From NCBI RefSeq assembly GCF_047607445.1, contig NZ_JBLKRT010000013.1, positions 39,386 through 103,385 on the forward strand: DNA of 64,000 bases. The letters are read 5' to 3'. The stretch is from Crystallibacter sulfonylureivorans_A. Its GTDB lineage: Bacteria; Actinomycetota; Actinomycetes; Actinomycetales; Micrococcaceae. Below the pieces are notes generated by a model. The model saw nothing but the letters and a program-made list of their open reading frames with translations, had not been told where the DNA came from and did not search any database. This document shows positions 1 to 8,622 of this stretch, one piece after another. The position numbers and the translations under genes are program-made. The first letter of the stretch is position 1. Every line of letters begins with the position of its first letter.

Positions 1-1
1 C

Positions 2-394
2 GCCCTGACCCTGGGCCTGAAGTCTCCCGCGGCCGCAGTGTGGGCCGTGGACGTCAATGAGCGCAGCATCGCCTTGACCAACGACAACGCCGCATCGCTG
101 GGCCTGAAGAACGTCCGCGCCTGCCGTCCGGAAGATGTCGACCCCTCGCTGGAGTTCAACACCATCTGGTCCAATCCGCCGATCCGGATCGGCAAGAGTG
201 AACTTCACGAACTGTTGCTGCTCTGGCTGCCCAGGCTCGCCCCGGGAGGCACGGCCTGGCTGGTAGTCCAGAAGAACCTGGGCTCGGACTCGCTGCAGCG
301 CTGGCTCTCGGGCGAGTTGCCGCCGGATTACTCCGTCACGCGTGAAAGCACGGCCAAGGCCTTCCGCGTGCTCTGCGTCCGGCGCGCGGACTGA
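2..394 (+). CDS. RsmC-like class I SAM-dependent methyltransferase (5' partial)
   Basis: The reading frame is open from base 2 with no start, so the gene begins left of the window; 130 residues of the C-terminal part are visible. They hold the second half of a Rossmann methyltransferase fold: an acidic strand end (AVDVNE, visible residues 15-20) and the catalytic-type SNPP motif (57-60) typical of N6-adenine/N2-guanine methyltransferases of the RsmC/RlmG group, which modify rRNA guanines. The chain ends with the usual beta-hairpin region (FRVLCVRRAD). It converges on dapF, leaving only 9 bases between the two stops. The substrate (16S rRNA G1207 or another base) cannot be told from the fragment. 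Confidence 0.8.
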   Translation, partial: ALTLGLKSPAAAVWAVDVNERSIALTNDNAASLGLKNVRACRPEDVDPSLEFNTIWSNPPIRIGKSELHELLLLWLPRLAPGGTAWLVVQKNLGSDSLQRWLSGELPPDYSVTRESTAKAFRVLCVRRAD

Positions 395-403
395 GGGTCC
401 GGC

Positions 404-1336
404 TCAGGCCACCGTGCCGCGGGACACCAGCACCGCGGGACCGCTCAGCTCCACATGTTCGCGCCCGTCCGCTGCCGGCAGGAACCGAACACGAACAGTT
501 CCACCGGGGACGCCGACCTGCCAGTCGTCGGGAGCTCCCTTGCCGGCCCAGTAGCGGATGGCGACGGCGGCAGCGCAGGCACCTGTCCCGCAAGACTGTG
601 TTTCCCCCACTCCCCGCTCGTGCACGCGCATGCTGATGTGCCCGGCTCCGTCGGCAACCAGGGGTTCGGCCGGCACCACAAATTCAACGTTGGTCCCGCG
701 TGCCGGAACCGGATCCACCGCCGGGGCTGCGAACAGTTCGGTGGCGGCGAGTTCTTCGAGTCCGGCCAGGGCCACGACAGTGTGCGGGTTGCCCATGCTC
801 ACGGACAACGCCGGCCGCGGCACTTCCAAGCCGCCGGCACTGACGGTGGAATCCATGGCCCTGGCGGCAGCCTCCGCCGGGAAGATGAATTCCCACGGCC
901 CCATGTCCACCGCGTAGCCATTGGCGGACCGGCGGATGACTTTGATCCCGGCCCTGGTCCCGATGGTCAAGGACTCCCCCGGCGCCAGCTCGACCAGTCC
1001 CTCGTCCAGCAGGAAGTGGACGAAGACCCGGACGCCATTGCCGCACATCTCGGACACTGAGCCATCGCCATTGCGGTAGTCCATGAACCACTCGGCCTCC
1101 GGCGCCGCCGCCAGCAGCTCCCGTCCCTCGGGCAGATGCGCGGAACGGACCGCACGGATCAGCCCATCGGCGCCGATTCCCAGATGGCGGTGGCACAGCG
1201 CGGCGACCGCTTGGGGTTCAATGTCCTTGACGCCATCCGGATCGGCGATCAGCACAAAGTCGTTGCCGGTTCCGTGCCCTTTGGCGAAGGACAGCCCGGA
1301 CAAGGCGGACAAATGGTCAGGAAGGGGATTGTTCAC
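404..1336 (-). CDS. dapF: Diaminopimelate epimerase
   Basis: Interconverts LL- and meso-diaminopimelate, the last step before meso-DAP is used for lysine or peptidoglycan; cytoplasmic and cofactor-free. The 310-residue chain has both catalytic cysteines in their family contexts: Cys98 in EMCGNGVRVF and Cys249 in SCGTGACAAA. The N-terminal KGHGTGNDF motif (19-27) is also present. The start is GTG at 1336 and overlaps the miaA stop as GTGA, so translation is probably coupled to miaA. dapF next to miaA/miaB is the usual actinobacterial arrangement. Confidence 0.97.
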   Translation of the reverse strand: MNNPLPDHLSALSGLSFAKGHGTGNDFVLIADPDGVKDIEPQAVAALCHRHLGIGADGLIRAVRSAHLPEGRELLAAAPEAEWFMDYRNGDGSVSEMCGNGVRVFVHFLLDEGLVELAPGESLTIGTRAGIKVIRRSANGYAVDMGPWEFIFPAEAAARAMDSTVSAGGLEVPRPALSVSMGNPHTVVALAGLEELAATELFAAPAVDPVPARGTNVEFVVPAEPLVADGAGHISMRVHERGVGETQSCGTGACAAAVAIRYWAGKGAPDDWQVGVPGGTVRVRFLPAADGREHVELSGPAVLVSRGTVA

Positions 1337-2265
1337 GCATCAAGCTTAGCGAGGTGGCCGGCGGCCTTGTCTGCCACCAGCGGATCCTGCCAGTCGAGCC
1401 AGTGGATCCGGGGGTCGGCCCGGAACCAAGTCAGCTGACGACGCGCAAATTTGCGGGTGGCGGTGATGGTGTCCTCGACGGCGTGATCCTGGCTCCATTC
1501 GCCGTCGAGCACCCTCAGGAACTGGGCGTAGCCGAGCGCGCGAGGGGCAGTCCGGCCCCGGCGGAGTCCTTGTCGGTCCAGTGTGGCGACTTCGTCCAAC
1601 AGGCCGCGCTCGACCATCGCATGAACCCTGCCGGCGAGACGGTGCTTGAGCTGTTCGCGGTCCACGCGGAGGCCAATCTGGACCGTCGGGCGGACGTACT
1701 GCCGCTCCGGCATGTAGGAGCTGAAGGGGCGACCGGTCAGCTGATGCACTTCCAGCGCACGTACTATCCGCCGGGCGTCGGCCAGGCGGCTGGCCGAGAC
1801 CGGATCGACCTCCCGGAGCCGGTCCCTCATCGCTTCGAGGCCACGGCCGGCCAGTTCGTCCTCCAGGGCGCGGCGCAGCGCCGGGTCGGTACCCGGAAAC
1901 TCGATCGCGTCGAGGGCCGCCCGGAGATAGAGTCCGGACCCGCCGGCAAGGATGGCACGACGGCCCCTGCCGTGAATGGCATCGATGGCGGTGCGGGCCT
2001 GCTGCTGGTATGCCGATACGCTCGCCTCCTCGGTGACATCGAGGATGTCCAGCAGGTGGTGGGCCACTCCTTGCCGTTCGGCCAGCGTCATTTTGGCCGT
2101 ACCGATGTCCATGCCGCGGTAGAACTGCATGGAATCGGCGTTGATCACTTCTCCCTCCAGCCGCTGCGCCAGCTGAACGGCGAGATCGGATTTACCGGAT
2201 CCGGTGGGCCCTACGACGGCGATGACCGCCGGGCTGTCCTGCTGGTGCTGTGGGTCGGCCGGCAT
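1333..2265 (-). CDS. miaA: tRNA dimethylallyltransferase
   Basis: Adds a dimethylallyl group to N6 of A37 in tRNAs that read UNN codons, providing the substrate for MiaB. It has 310 residues, normal for the family. The P-loop GPTGSGKS is at 19-26, followed by the DSMQFYRGMDIGTAK substrate-binding segment and the GGSGLYLRAAL motif. ATG at 2265 lies five bases after the miaB stop, and the stop overlaps the dapF GTG, so miaB-miaA-dapF reads as one operon. Confidence 0.97.
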   Translation of the reverse strand: MPADPQHQQDSPAVIAVVGPTGSGKSDLAVQLAQRLEGEVINADSMQFYRGMDIGTAKMTLAERQGVAHHLLDILDVTEEASVSAYQQQARTAIDAIHGRGRRAILAGGSGLYLRAALDAIEFPGTDPALRRALEDELAGRGLEAMRDRLREVDPVSASRLADARRIVRALEVHQLTGRPFSSYMPERQYVRPTVQIGLRVDREQLKHRLAGRVHAMVERGLLDEVATLDRQGLRRGRTAPRALGYAQFLRVLDGEWSQDHAVEDTITATRKFARRQLTWFRADPRIHWLDWQDPLVADKAAGHLAKLDA

Positions 2266-2270
2266 CGCGC

Positions 2271-3791
2271 TCAGGCGGGCCGGACCGGCAGCGCGGGCAT
2301 GCCCAGCGACACCTGGGCGGGTTTGCTGCCCGGGGTCGCGGGCACTCCGCAGGAGTCAGCCTGGGAACGGTCCCAGGCATCCCCGGCGCGTGAGCGGCGC
2401 AGTTGGTAGTCCGATGCGGACGCCGGATCGGCGATCAGGTGGAAGGGCGCAGCTTCGGTGACCGTCACCGTCACCAGGTCACCGGGTCGAGGTGCCTGCG
2501 CGCCGTCGGGTACGGAGAAGTGCACCAGCCGCTGGTCGCGGGCCCGGCCGGAGAGCCGGTGCGTCTCCCCTGCTTTGCGCCCTTGCTGCGCGGTCACCAT
2601 GACCTCCACCCGGCTGCCCAGCTGCTTGGCGTTTTCTTCCGCGGCAATCCTGTCCTGCAAGGCGATCAGGCGCTCGTAGCGTTCTTGCACGACGGACTTG
2701 GGCAGCTGGTCCGGCAACTCTGCGGCCGGGGTTCCGGGCCGCTTGGAGTACTGGAACGTGAAGGCGCTGGCGAAGCGGGCCTGTTCCACCACCGCCAGCG
2801 TTGCCTGGAAGTCCTCCTCGGTCTCCCCGGGAAAACCGACAATGATGTCCGTAGAAATGGCCGCATGCGGAATCCGTTCGCGGACCTTGTCCAAGATGCC
2901 CAGGAACTTCTTGGACCGGTAGGACCGGCGCATGTCCTTCAGGACCTTGTCCGATCCGGATTGCAGCGGCATGTGCAGCTGCGGCATGGCATTGGGCGTC
3001 TCGGCCATGGCGTCAATAACGTCGTCGGTGAACGCTGCCGGGTGCGGGCTGGTGAACCGTACTCTTTCCAGGCCCTCAATGCTGCCGCAGGCGCGCAGCA
3101 ACTTCGCGAAGGCTCCGCGGTCACCGAACTCCACCCCGTAGGAGTTCACGTTCTGTCCCAGCAGCGTGACTTCGATGGCCCCGTCGTCGACCAGTGCCTG
3201 GACCTCGGCCAGAATCTCGCCCGGCCGGCGGTCGCGTTCCTTGCCGCGCAGCGAGGGCACAATGCAGAACGTGCAGGTGTTGTTGCAGCCTACGGAGATG
3301 GAGACCCAACCGGAGTACACGGCGTCCCGTTTGGTGGGCAGCGTCGAGGGAAACACGTCGAGCGATTCCAGGATTTCCAGCTGTGCTTCGTTGTTGTGAC
3401 GCGCGCGCTCCAACAACGCCGGAAGCGACCCCACGTTGTGGGTGCCGAACACCACGTCCACCCAGGGCGCCTTTTTGAGGATCGTCTCGCGGTCCTTCTG
3501 GGCCAGGCAGCCGCCGACGGCGATCTGCATCCCGGGATGGCGTTCCTTGACCGGGGCCAGTTGGCCCAGGTTGCCGTACAACTTGTTGTCCGCGTTCTCC
3601 CGCACCGCACACGTATTGAACACCACGACGTCAGCCTGGCCGGCTTGCGCTTCGACCATCCCGGCGGCTTCGAGGAGCCCGGCAAGGCGCTCGGAATCGT
3701 GCACGTTCATCTGGCAGCCGAACGTCCGCACCTGGTAGGTGCGCGCTTCCGGCTGCTTCTCGATGGCGGGGGCGGGGACAGTCAAACTCAC
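2271..3791 (-). CDS. miaB: tRNA-2-methylthio-N6-dimethylallyladenosine synthase (radical SAM)
   Basis: Methylthiolates i6A37 in tRNA using two [4Fe-4S] clusters. The N-terminal UPF0004 domain supplies Cys26, Cys61 and Cys95; the radical-SAM motif CNNTCTFC has Cys169, Cys173 and Cys176; a TRAM domain follows at about 385-450. The 506-residue chain continues roughly 45 residues past TRAM in a low-complexity tail ending in PVRPA, longer than minimal MiaB proteins and not obviously structured. The start is taken as GTG at 3791; an internal TTG two codons later is an alternative. First gene of miaB-miaA-dapF. Confidence 0.96.
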   Translation of the reverse strand: MSLTVPAPAIEKQPEARTYQVRTFGCQMNVHDSERLAGLLEAAGMVEAQAGQADVVVFNTCAVRENADNKLYGNLGQLAPVKERHPGMQIAVGGCLAQKDRETILKKAPWVDVVFGTHNVGSLPALLERARHNNEAQLEILESLDVFPSTLPTKRDAVYSGWVSISVGCNNTCTFCIVPSLRGKERDRRPGEILAEVQALVDDGAIEVTLLGQNVNSYGVEFGDRGAFAKLLRACGSIEGLERVRFTSPHPAAFTDDVIDAMAETPNAMPQLHMPLQSGSDKVLKDMRRSYRSKKFLGILDKVRERIPHAAISTDIIVGFPGETEEDFQATLAVVEQARFASAFTFQYSKRPGTPAAELPDQLPKSVVQERYERLIALQDRIAAEENAKQLGSRVEVMVTAQQGRKAGETHRLSGRARDQRLVHFSVPDGAQAPRPGDLVTVTVTEAAPFHLIADPASASDYQLRRSRAGDAWDRSQADSCGVPATPGSKPAQVSLGMPALPVRPA

Positions 3792-3845
3792 CTTACAAGG
3801 GTACGGCCTGCGGCCGGGCGGGCCACAATCTGCAGCCGCCCGGGA

Positions 3846-4679
3846 TCAGTACCAGTTGTTGGCCAGATGGAAATTCAAGGCCGAGCACGGGGAGCCATAG
3901 CGGGACTCGATGTAGCCCAGCCCCCAGTCGACCTGGGTCTGGAAGTTCGTCTGCCAGTCAGTGCCGGCGGCGGCCATCTTGTTACCGGGCAGGGCCTGCG
4001 GAATGCCGTACGCCCCGCTGGATGGATTTGTGGCGTCCAGGCTCCATTCCGATTCCTTGTGCCAGAGCGTTTCCAGGCAGCCGAGTTCTCCGGCACCCCA
4101 GCCGAAGGATGCCAGCGCGCCTTCAGCATAGGCCTTGGCAGCGGCCGGATCGTTCCGCGACGCCTGCGCCTGAGCAGCAGCCTTCTCTTCGGCAGCCTTC
4201 GCCTCGGCAGCCTTTTGGGCAGCACGTTTCTTCGCCGCCTCCGCAGCGGCACGTTTTTCGCTCGCCTTTTTCTCCGCTGCAGCCTTCGCTGCAGCGGCCT
4301 TCTGCTCGGCTGCTTTCTTGGCGGCGGCCTTCTTTGCGGCTGCCTTCTGAGCCGCGGCTTCTTGGCGCGCTTCGTCCGCTTCCGCGGCCTTCTTCGCGGC
4401 AGCCTCCGCTGCTGCTGCTTCAGCTGCTTGCTGCTGAGCATCCACTGTCCGGCCCCCGGCGGGCTCGACCAGGCCCACTAATTCGAGCACCGGAGATGTG
4501 ATCGATCCCACGGCTTCAGAGGCACTATGTCCATTCCGAACCGCGCTGGCGGCTCCTGTTGCACCCACCGCGGCAAGGGAACAAAGTGTTAGGCCTGCGG
4601 CGATCCTGAGGCGGCGCTGCCTGCGGCTGCGCCTGCGCTGCTGGGTTTTCTGACGACGTTCATTCTGCGGTGCACTCAC
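3846..4679 (-). CDS. Secreted lysozyme-like (transglycosylase-type) protein with long Ala/Lys/Glu coiled coil
   Basis: Very likely an exported peptidoglycan-active protein. From the chosen GTG (4679) it has 277 residues: a basic N-terminus, one hydrophobic segment (LTLCSLAAVGATGAASA), a ~110-residue Ala/Lys/Glu-rich coiled coil, and a C-terminal ~95-residue lysozyme-like domain with Glu in WHKESEW, followed by SSGAYGIPQALPG, as in the aggregation-promoting-factor/Rpf-like class. A longer TTG start at 4748 would add 23 Arg-rich residues. TACCGT lies about 9 bases before the GTG and there is no Shine-Dalgarno, so the transcript may be leaderless. The signal and lysozyme-like domain are clear; the exact bond cleaved is not. 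Confidence 0.8.
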   Translation of the reverse strand: MSAPQNERRQKTQQRRRSRRQRRLRIAAGLTLCSLAAVGATGAASAVRNGHSASEAVGSITSPVLELVGLVEPAGGRTVDAQQQAAEAAAAEAAAKKAAEADEARQEAAAQKAAAKKAAAKKAAEQKAAAAKAAAEKKASEKRAAAEAAKKRAAQKAAEAKAAEEKAAAQAQASRNDPAAAKAYAEGALASFGWGAGELGCLETLWHKESEWSLDATNPSSGAYGIPQALPGNKMAAAGTDWQTNFQTQVDWGLGYIESRYGSPCSALNFHLANNWY

Positions 4680-4753
4680 AGTCGCACTACGGTAACGGCC
4701 GAATCTGGGAAAAGTCTCAAAACGATAACAACGGCGACGGCGGCCCAATTCGA

Positions 4754-4840
4754 GGAGAGCAGCGTTACCGAGTCAGGCCTCCGGCGTGACGGCGGGACCA
4801 AGCCAAGCCGCCGGAGAGCAGCGTTGCCGAGTCAGGCCTC
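4754..4840. repeat. Duplicated recX 3' end (28 bp, two copies 59 bp apart)
   Basis: 4813-4840 spans the recX stop codon and the bases after it. A copy differing at one base lies at 4754-4781, between recX and the next gene. Both copies contain the same TGA. It looks like a local duplication of the gene's tail. Confidence 0.75.
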
Positions 4841-5389
4841 GGGAGTAGCGGCCGCGTCGAGTTCCTCATCGGCGACCCGGAACGCGAGCGAGGCAGAATA
4901 GCCCTTCCGGGCCAGCATGGAGACCAACCGACGCAGGTGCTTGTCCCTTTCCGACCGCTCGTGCAGTTGCCAACCGGGACGGATCTTGCGGCGAACCAGG
5001 CTGCGGGCCGCTTCAACCTCGTCGTCCGCCGACAGTTGCTCCAGCGCCTCCTCGGCCAGATCACCGACGATCCCCTTGTCGGCAAGCTCCCGCTTGAGTG
5101 CTGCCCGGGCCAAGGAACGGGTCTGGGACCGGCTGCGCACCCACATTCTGGCGAACTCGGCGTCGTCAATGAGGTTGACCTCTTCAAACCGCTCGAGCAC
5201 GGCCTCGGCGACGTCGTCCGGGACGTCGCGCTCAGCCAGCTTCGCAGCCAGCTGGGCGCGACTCTTCGGGGACTGGGTCAGCGCGCGCAGCACAATAGCG
5301 CGCGCCACTGCGTGAGGATCCGCGTCCGGCCCCAGGTCCGCCGGGCTGCCCGGCGTCGGGCCGGCGCCCTGTCCGTTCCTGGACGCCAT
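4832..5389 (-). CDS. recX: Regulatory protein RecX
   Basis: Small helical protein that binds in the groove of the RecA filament and limits its activity. It has 185 residues with the family's repeated three-helix modules: residues such as SRAQLAAKLAERDVP, FARMWVRSRSQTRSLAR and RKIRPGWQLHERS match the usual pattern. The N-terminal ~20 residues are low-complexity. ATG at 5389 directly abuts the recA TAA, so the two genes are co-transcribed and probably coupled. Its 3' end is duplicated downstream. Confidence 0.95.
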   Translation of the reverse strand: MASRNGQGAGPTPGSPADLGPDADPHAVARAIVLRALTQSPKSRAQLAAKLAERDVPDDVAEAVLERFEEVNLIDDAEFARMWVRSRSQTRSLARAALKRELADKGIVGDLAEEALEQLSADDEVEAARSLVRRKIRPGWQLHERSERDKHLRRLVSMLARKGYSASLAFRVADEELDAAATPEA

Positions 5390-6442
5390 TTAGAATCCGT
5401 CGACGGCCTTGAGCTTCGGCTCGCCCTCTTCCCCGTTGTCCGGGACTGCGTCGATGCCGAGCTTCTGGCGGATCTTGCGCTCCAGCTCATCGGCCAGGTC
5501 CGGGTTGTCGATCAGGAACTTGCGGGCGTTTTCCTTGCCTTGGCCGAGCTGGTCCCCGTCATACGTGAACCAGGCGCCCGACTTCTTGACGAGTGAATGC
5601 TCCACTCCCATGTCGATCAGGCCACCCTCGCGGGAAATACCGTGGCCATACAGAATGTCGAATTCTGCCTGCTTGAACGGCGGCGCCATCTTGTTCTTGA
5701 CGATCTTGGCGCGCGTCCGGTTGCCCACCGGGTTGGCTCCGTCCTTCAACGTCTCAATGCGGCGCACGTCGATGCGCACCGAGGCGTAGAACTTCAGCGC
5801 CTTACCGCCGGTGGTGGTCTCCGGGCTGCCGAAGAACACACCGATCTTTTCGCGCAGCTGGTTGATGAAAATGGCCGTGGTCTTCGACTGGTTGAGGCGG
5901 CCGGTGATCTTTCGCAGGGCCTGGCTCATCAGGCGCGCCTGGAGGCCAACGTGGCTGTCGCCCATTTCGCCTTCGATTTCGGCACGCGGCACGAGGGCTG
6001 CGACGGAGTCGATCACGATGATGTCGAGGGAGCCGGAGCCGATCAACATGTCCATGATTTCCAGTGCCTGCTCGCCGGTATCCGGCTGCGACACCAGCAG
6101 GGCGTCAGTGTCCACGCCCAGCTTCTTGGCATATTCCGGGTCCAGTGCGTGCTCGGCGTCGATGAAGGCTGCGATTCCGCCGTTGCGCTGGGCGCTGGCG
6201 ACGGCATGCAGCGCCACAGTGGTCTTACCCGAAGATTCCGGGCCGTAAATCTCGACGACGCGGCCACGCGGCAGGCCGCCGATGCCCAAGGCAGCATCCA
6301 AGGAGATCGAACTGGTGGAGATCGTTTCGATGGGGGCGCGGGTGTCGTCGCCGAGCCGCATCACCGAGCCCTTACCGAACTGCTTGTCGATCTGCGCCAG
6401 CGCAGCTTCCAGTGCCTTCTCGCGGTCAGCTGGTGCGGCCAT
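5390..6442 (-). CDS. recA: Recombinase RecA
   Basis: Strand-exchange and LexA-cleavage co-protease ATPase of homologous recombination and SOS. The 350 residues are uninterrupted (no intein). Walker A GPESSGKT is at 67-74, followed by DIIVIDSVAAL (Walker B region) and the L2 loop QLREKIGVFFGSPETTTGG. The C-terminal tail is acidic. The ATG at 6442 has GAGGTGA just upstream. A LexA-like box lies about 150 bases upstream at 6589-6602, consistent with SOS induction. Followed immediately by recX. Confidence 0.99.
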   Translation of the reverse strand: MAAPADREKALEAALAQIDKQFGKGSVMRLGDDTRAPIETISTSSISLDAALGIGGLPRGRVVEIYGPESSGKTTVALHAVASAQRNGGIAAFIDAEHALDPEYAKKLGVDTDALLVSQPDTGEQALEIMDMLIGSGSLDIIVIDSVAALVPRAEIEGEMGDSHVGLQARLMSQALRKITGRLNQSKTTAIFINQLREKIGVFFGSPETTTGGKALKFYASVRIDVRRIETLKDGANPVGNRTRAKIVKNKMAPPFKQAEFDILYGHGISREGGLIDMGVEHSLVKKSGAWFTYDGDQLGQGKENARKFLIDNPDLADELERKIRQKLGIDAVPDNGEEGEPKLKAVDGF

Positions 6443-6588
6443 TGTTCACCTCAGTCTCTTGCGGCCCTCGGGCCTTGTCTGTCTTGACTCTTCCGACCGT
6501 AACGTCCGGCTCGGACAAAATCGGATCGGCAGCGGGGCGTGTGGATAATCCGGCCTCTCGGCGGTCTGTGTAGAAGCTTAGCGGGATC

Positions 6589-6602
6589 CGAACACACTTT
6601 CG
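6589..6602 (-). promoter_or_regulatory. Candidate LexA (SOS) box of recA
   Basis: On the minus strand the sequence is CGAAAGTGTGTTCG, one mismatch from the actinobacterial/Gram-positive SOS box CGAACN4GTTCG. It lies in the 193-base gap upstream of recA, about 147 bases before its ATG. DUF3046 ends at 6636, so the box may serve a recA-specific promoter. Confidence 0.6.
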
Positions 6603-6635
6603 AACATATCGGTAATTCCTGCCGGGCGTGTCCGC

Positions 6636-6857
6636 TCAGCGACGCGGCTCGCGGTCCTTACCCCAGCGCCGCTCCTGCGGAACATCCTGGATATCGCAGA
6701 CCGCGAGCCACACCGATTTCGGGGGAATTCCCGCGGCCAACGCTTCCGTAGCGGTCCTGCCGCCGAGTTGTCCCAGTACCAAATCCGCGGCCAGGACGTG
6801 TGAATAGGCAGAACCGAATTCGTCGTCCATCAACCGCCAGAAGTCACTGATTCGCAC
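6636..6857 (-). CDS. DUF3046 family protein
   Basis: Small 73-residue cytoplasmic protein of unknown function. It starts at GTG 6857 (MRISDFWRLMDDEFG) and has the conserved helical core with SVWLAVCDIQDVPQERRWG near the C-terminus, the signature of the actinobacterial DUF3046 family. The family is almost always encoded just upstream of recA, as here, which suggests a link to recA expression or DNA repair that has not been shown. Confidence 0.88.
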   Translation of the reverse strand: MRISDFWRLMDDEFGSAYSHVLAADLVLGQLGGRTATEALAAGIPPKSVWLAVCDIQDVPQERRWGKDREPRR

Positions 6858-6977
6858 GGGTACATCTTCTCACGTGTCTGCCTGGCCCGAGCGGCCGGAA
6901 GCAAGATTCCCTAGCAGTTGCCGCCGGCGGCCTGCGACGCGTCGCGCAAGATTCTCTGCGCGGGCACCAGCGCTCAT

Positions 6978-6983
6978 TAGAAT
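6978..6983 (+). promoter_or_regulatory. Candidate -10 element of the MarR gene
   Basis: TAGAAT ends six bases before the ATG at 6990, which would place the transcription start at or next to the start codon (leaderless or near-leaderless transcript). An AAGG between them could act as a short Shine-Dalgarno if transcription starts further upstream. Confidence 0.4.
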
Positions 6984-6989
6984 AAGGCC

Positions 6990-7472
6990 ATGACAGACCA
7001 TGCCCCGGACAGCGCAGATGCAGGGTTCGATTCGGCGATCGAAGCTCTAGAGCGGCAGTTGAGCTTGCTCTGGCGCCGGGCCAGGGCAAACTCCCACCGG
7101 GTGGCACGAAGCGTGCACCCGGACATGGAGCCGGCCGCCTACGGACTCCTGCTGATCCTTCAGCGGGAGCGTTCCTTGCGGCTTACGGAATTGGCCGCCG
7201 CCATCGGCGTCGGCAAACCGTCGGTCAGCCGCCAGATTGCCATGCTCGAGCAACTGGGGTTGGTGGGCAAGCAGGCGGATCCACTGGACGGGCGTGCGCA
7301 GTCAATCACCCTGACTCCCGCTGGGTTGGAGAAACTGGCCGAGGCCCAGGCGGCCCGCAAAATCGCCTTTCACGAGCGCCTGGGCGATTGGTCCGTCGAA
7401 GATTTATCGACACTGGGACATCTACTGGACCGGCTGAACGCTTCCTACGCCAATGAGCCGCCCATCCACTAG
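6990..7472 (+). CDS. MarR family transcriptional regulator
   Basis: A 160-residue dimeric winged-helix regulator. The HTH is at about 57-88 (RLTELAAAIGVGKPSVSRQI followed by LEQLGLV), and the wing contains the family's DGRAQSITLTPAG. It stands alone, divergent from DUF3046 and convergent with clgR, so its targets cannot be read from context; autoregulation is the default guess. The ligand is unknown. A strong bidirectional terminator follows. Confidence 0.92.
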   Translation: MTDHAPDSADAGFDSAIEALERQLSLLWRRARANSHRVARSVHPDMEPAAYGLLLILQRERSLRLTELAAAIGVGKPSVSRQIAMLEQLGLVGKQADPLDGRAQSITLTPAGLEKLAEAQAARKIAFHERLGDWSVEDLSTLGHLLDRLNASYANEPPIH

Positions 7473-7506
7473 ACCGCAGGATCCGGCCGAGCGCCGGGCA
7501 CGAAGA

Positions 7507-7545
7507 AACGGGCCGGTTCCGCCGCTGTGGCGGAACCGGCCCGTT
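7507..7545. terminator. Bidirectional intrinsic terminator-like hairpin (marR / clgR)
   Basis: A perfect 17-bp stem (arms 7507-7523 and 7529-7545, GC-rich core GGGCCGG) with a 5-base loop lies between the convergent marR-type and clgR genes. No long T-run follows on either side, which is common in high-GC actinobacteria. Confidence 0.8.
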
Positions 7546-7557
7546 GGGGTCTGGTGG

Positions 7558-7995
7558 TCAGTAACGGGCAGAAGCCAAACCGCGGAGATCCTCGGGCAGC
7601 TCGTCCGGAATGTCGCCGACGAACTCACGCGAGAGTTCCTGCGGGACGGTATCGGGAATGACCACGCCCTCGGCTTCTGCGACCCGGTCGCTCACTTCCC
7701 GCAGCATGTGCGACAGGGGGACGTCCAGGGCCGAGCAAATCGAGGACAACAGTTCAGACGATGCTTCCTTCTGGCCGCGCTCGACTTCGCTCAGGTAGCC
7801 AAGGGAAACGCGGGCGCTGTGCGACACTTCGCGCAGGGTTCGTCCCTGCCGCTGCCGGACATCACGGAGGACATCGCCAATTTCGTGTCGCAACACTACC
7901 ATTTTGCGCTCCTTCTGCTCCCTGCGGGGTTCTTCGGCCAATCCCACATCACGCCAACGGACAACACCGTTTACGGACACGGGCTGCTTTACCAT
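7558..7995 (-). CDS. clgR: XRE-type transcriptional regulator ClgR
   Basis: Actinobacterial activator of clpP/clpC and other protein-quality genes. The HTH core is RHEIGDVLRDVRQRQGRTL...VSLGYLSEVERGQKEASSELL, nearly diagnostic for ClgR, and the gene sits in the standard ftsK-pgsA-cinA-clgR-recA neighbourhood. Two starts are credible: ATG 7995 (145 residues, AAGG 8 bases upstream) and ATG 7902 (114 residues, AAGGAG with 6-base spacing). The shorter one begins right at the domain; I use the longer because the extra 31 residues look coding, with moderate confidence. The C-terminus lacks the classical LAA-type degron and ends in ASARY. Confidence 0.88.
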   Translation of the reverse strand: MVKQPVSVNGVVRWRDVGLAEEPRREQKERKMVVLRHEIGDVLRDVRQRQGRTLREVSHSARVSLGYLSEVERGQKEASSELLSSICSALDVPLSHMLREVSDRVAEAEGVVIPDTVPQELSREFVGDIPDELPEDLRGLASARY

Positions 7996-8124
7996 CTGTA
8001 TCGCCTTGCTCCCTCTTAAGCTGGGCGGCATCCGCCGCTGTTTTCAAGCCTAGGCCAACAACCTAACATCTGCTGACACCCTTGATAACTACTGGATCAA
8101 TATTTTTGTTCCCCGGACTTAAAT

Positions 8125-8622
8125 CTACGATCCGGACAAAATCGCCGCCTCATCGTCGACCGCCCGGCCCAGTTCTATGATGGCGGCTTCGTTGGCCTGC
8201 TGCCGGATACTGGCCCGGTCGCCGGCGAAGTGGTACTCACTGGCCCAGGTTCCGCGCGGGCCGGCTATGCCGATCCACACGGTCCCCACGTCCCGGCCGC
8301 CGTGCGGTTCCGGTCCGGCAACCCCGGTGGTGGACACCGCAATGTCCGCCTGCAGGACGCGTCTGGCGCCCTCGGCCATCTGGCAGGCCACGGCTTCGGT
8401 GACCGCACCCTCGCGCGCCAACAGATCTGCATCGACGCCGAGCACCGCTGCCTTGACCTGGCTCTGGTAGGACACAATGCCGCCTTGCAGCGTGCCCGAC
8501 GCTCCGGGAATCGTGGCCAGTTCGGCCGCTACCATTCCGGCAGTCAACGATTCGGCAGTGGCCACCGTAAGTTTCCGTGCGATGGCTGCGGCGACGACGG
8601 CCGCGGCCTGGCTGGTGCTCAT
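8125..8622 (-). CDS. cinA: CinA C-terminal-domain family protein (nicotinamide-nucleotide amidase type)
   Basis: Family members deamidate NMN in pyridine nucleotide recycling. This is the stand-alone C-terminal domain (165 residues), not the longer CinA with a MoeA-like N-terminal domain. Motifs AESLTAGMVAAELATIPGAS and STTGVAGPEPHGGRDVGTVW are typical. ATG 8622 overlaps the pgsA stop as ATGA. About 100 bases separate it from clgR, holding the presumed clgR promoter. Confidence 0.93.
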   Translation of the reverse strand: MSTSQAAAVVAAAIARKLTVATAESLTAGMVAAELATIPGASGTLQGGIVSYQSQVKAAVLGVDADLLAREGAVTEAVACQMAEGARRVLQADIAVSTTGVAGPEPHGGRDVGTVWIGIAGPRGTWASEYHFAGDRASIRQQANEAAIIELGRAVDDEAAILSGS

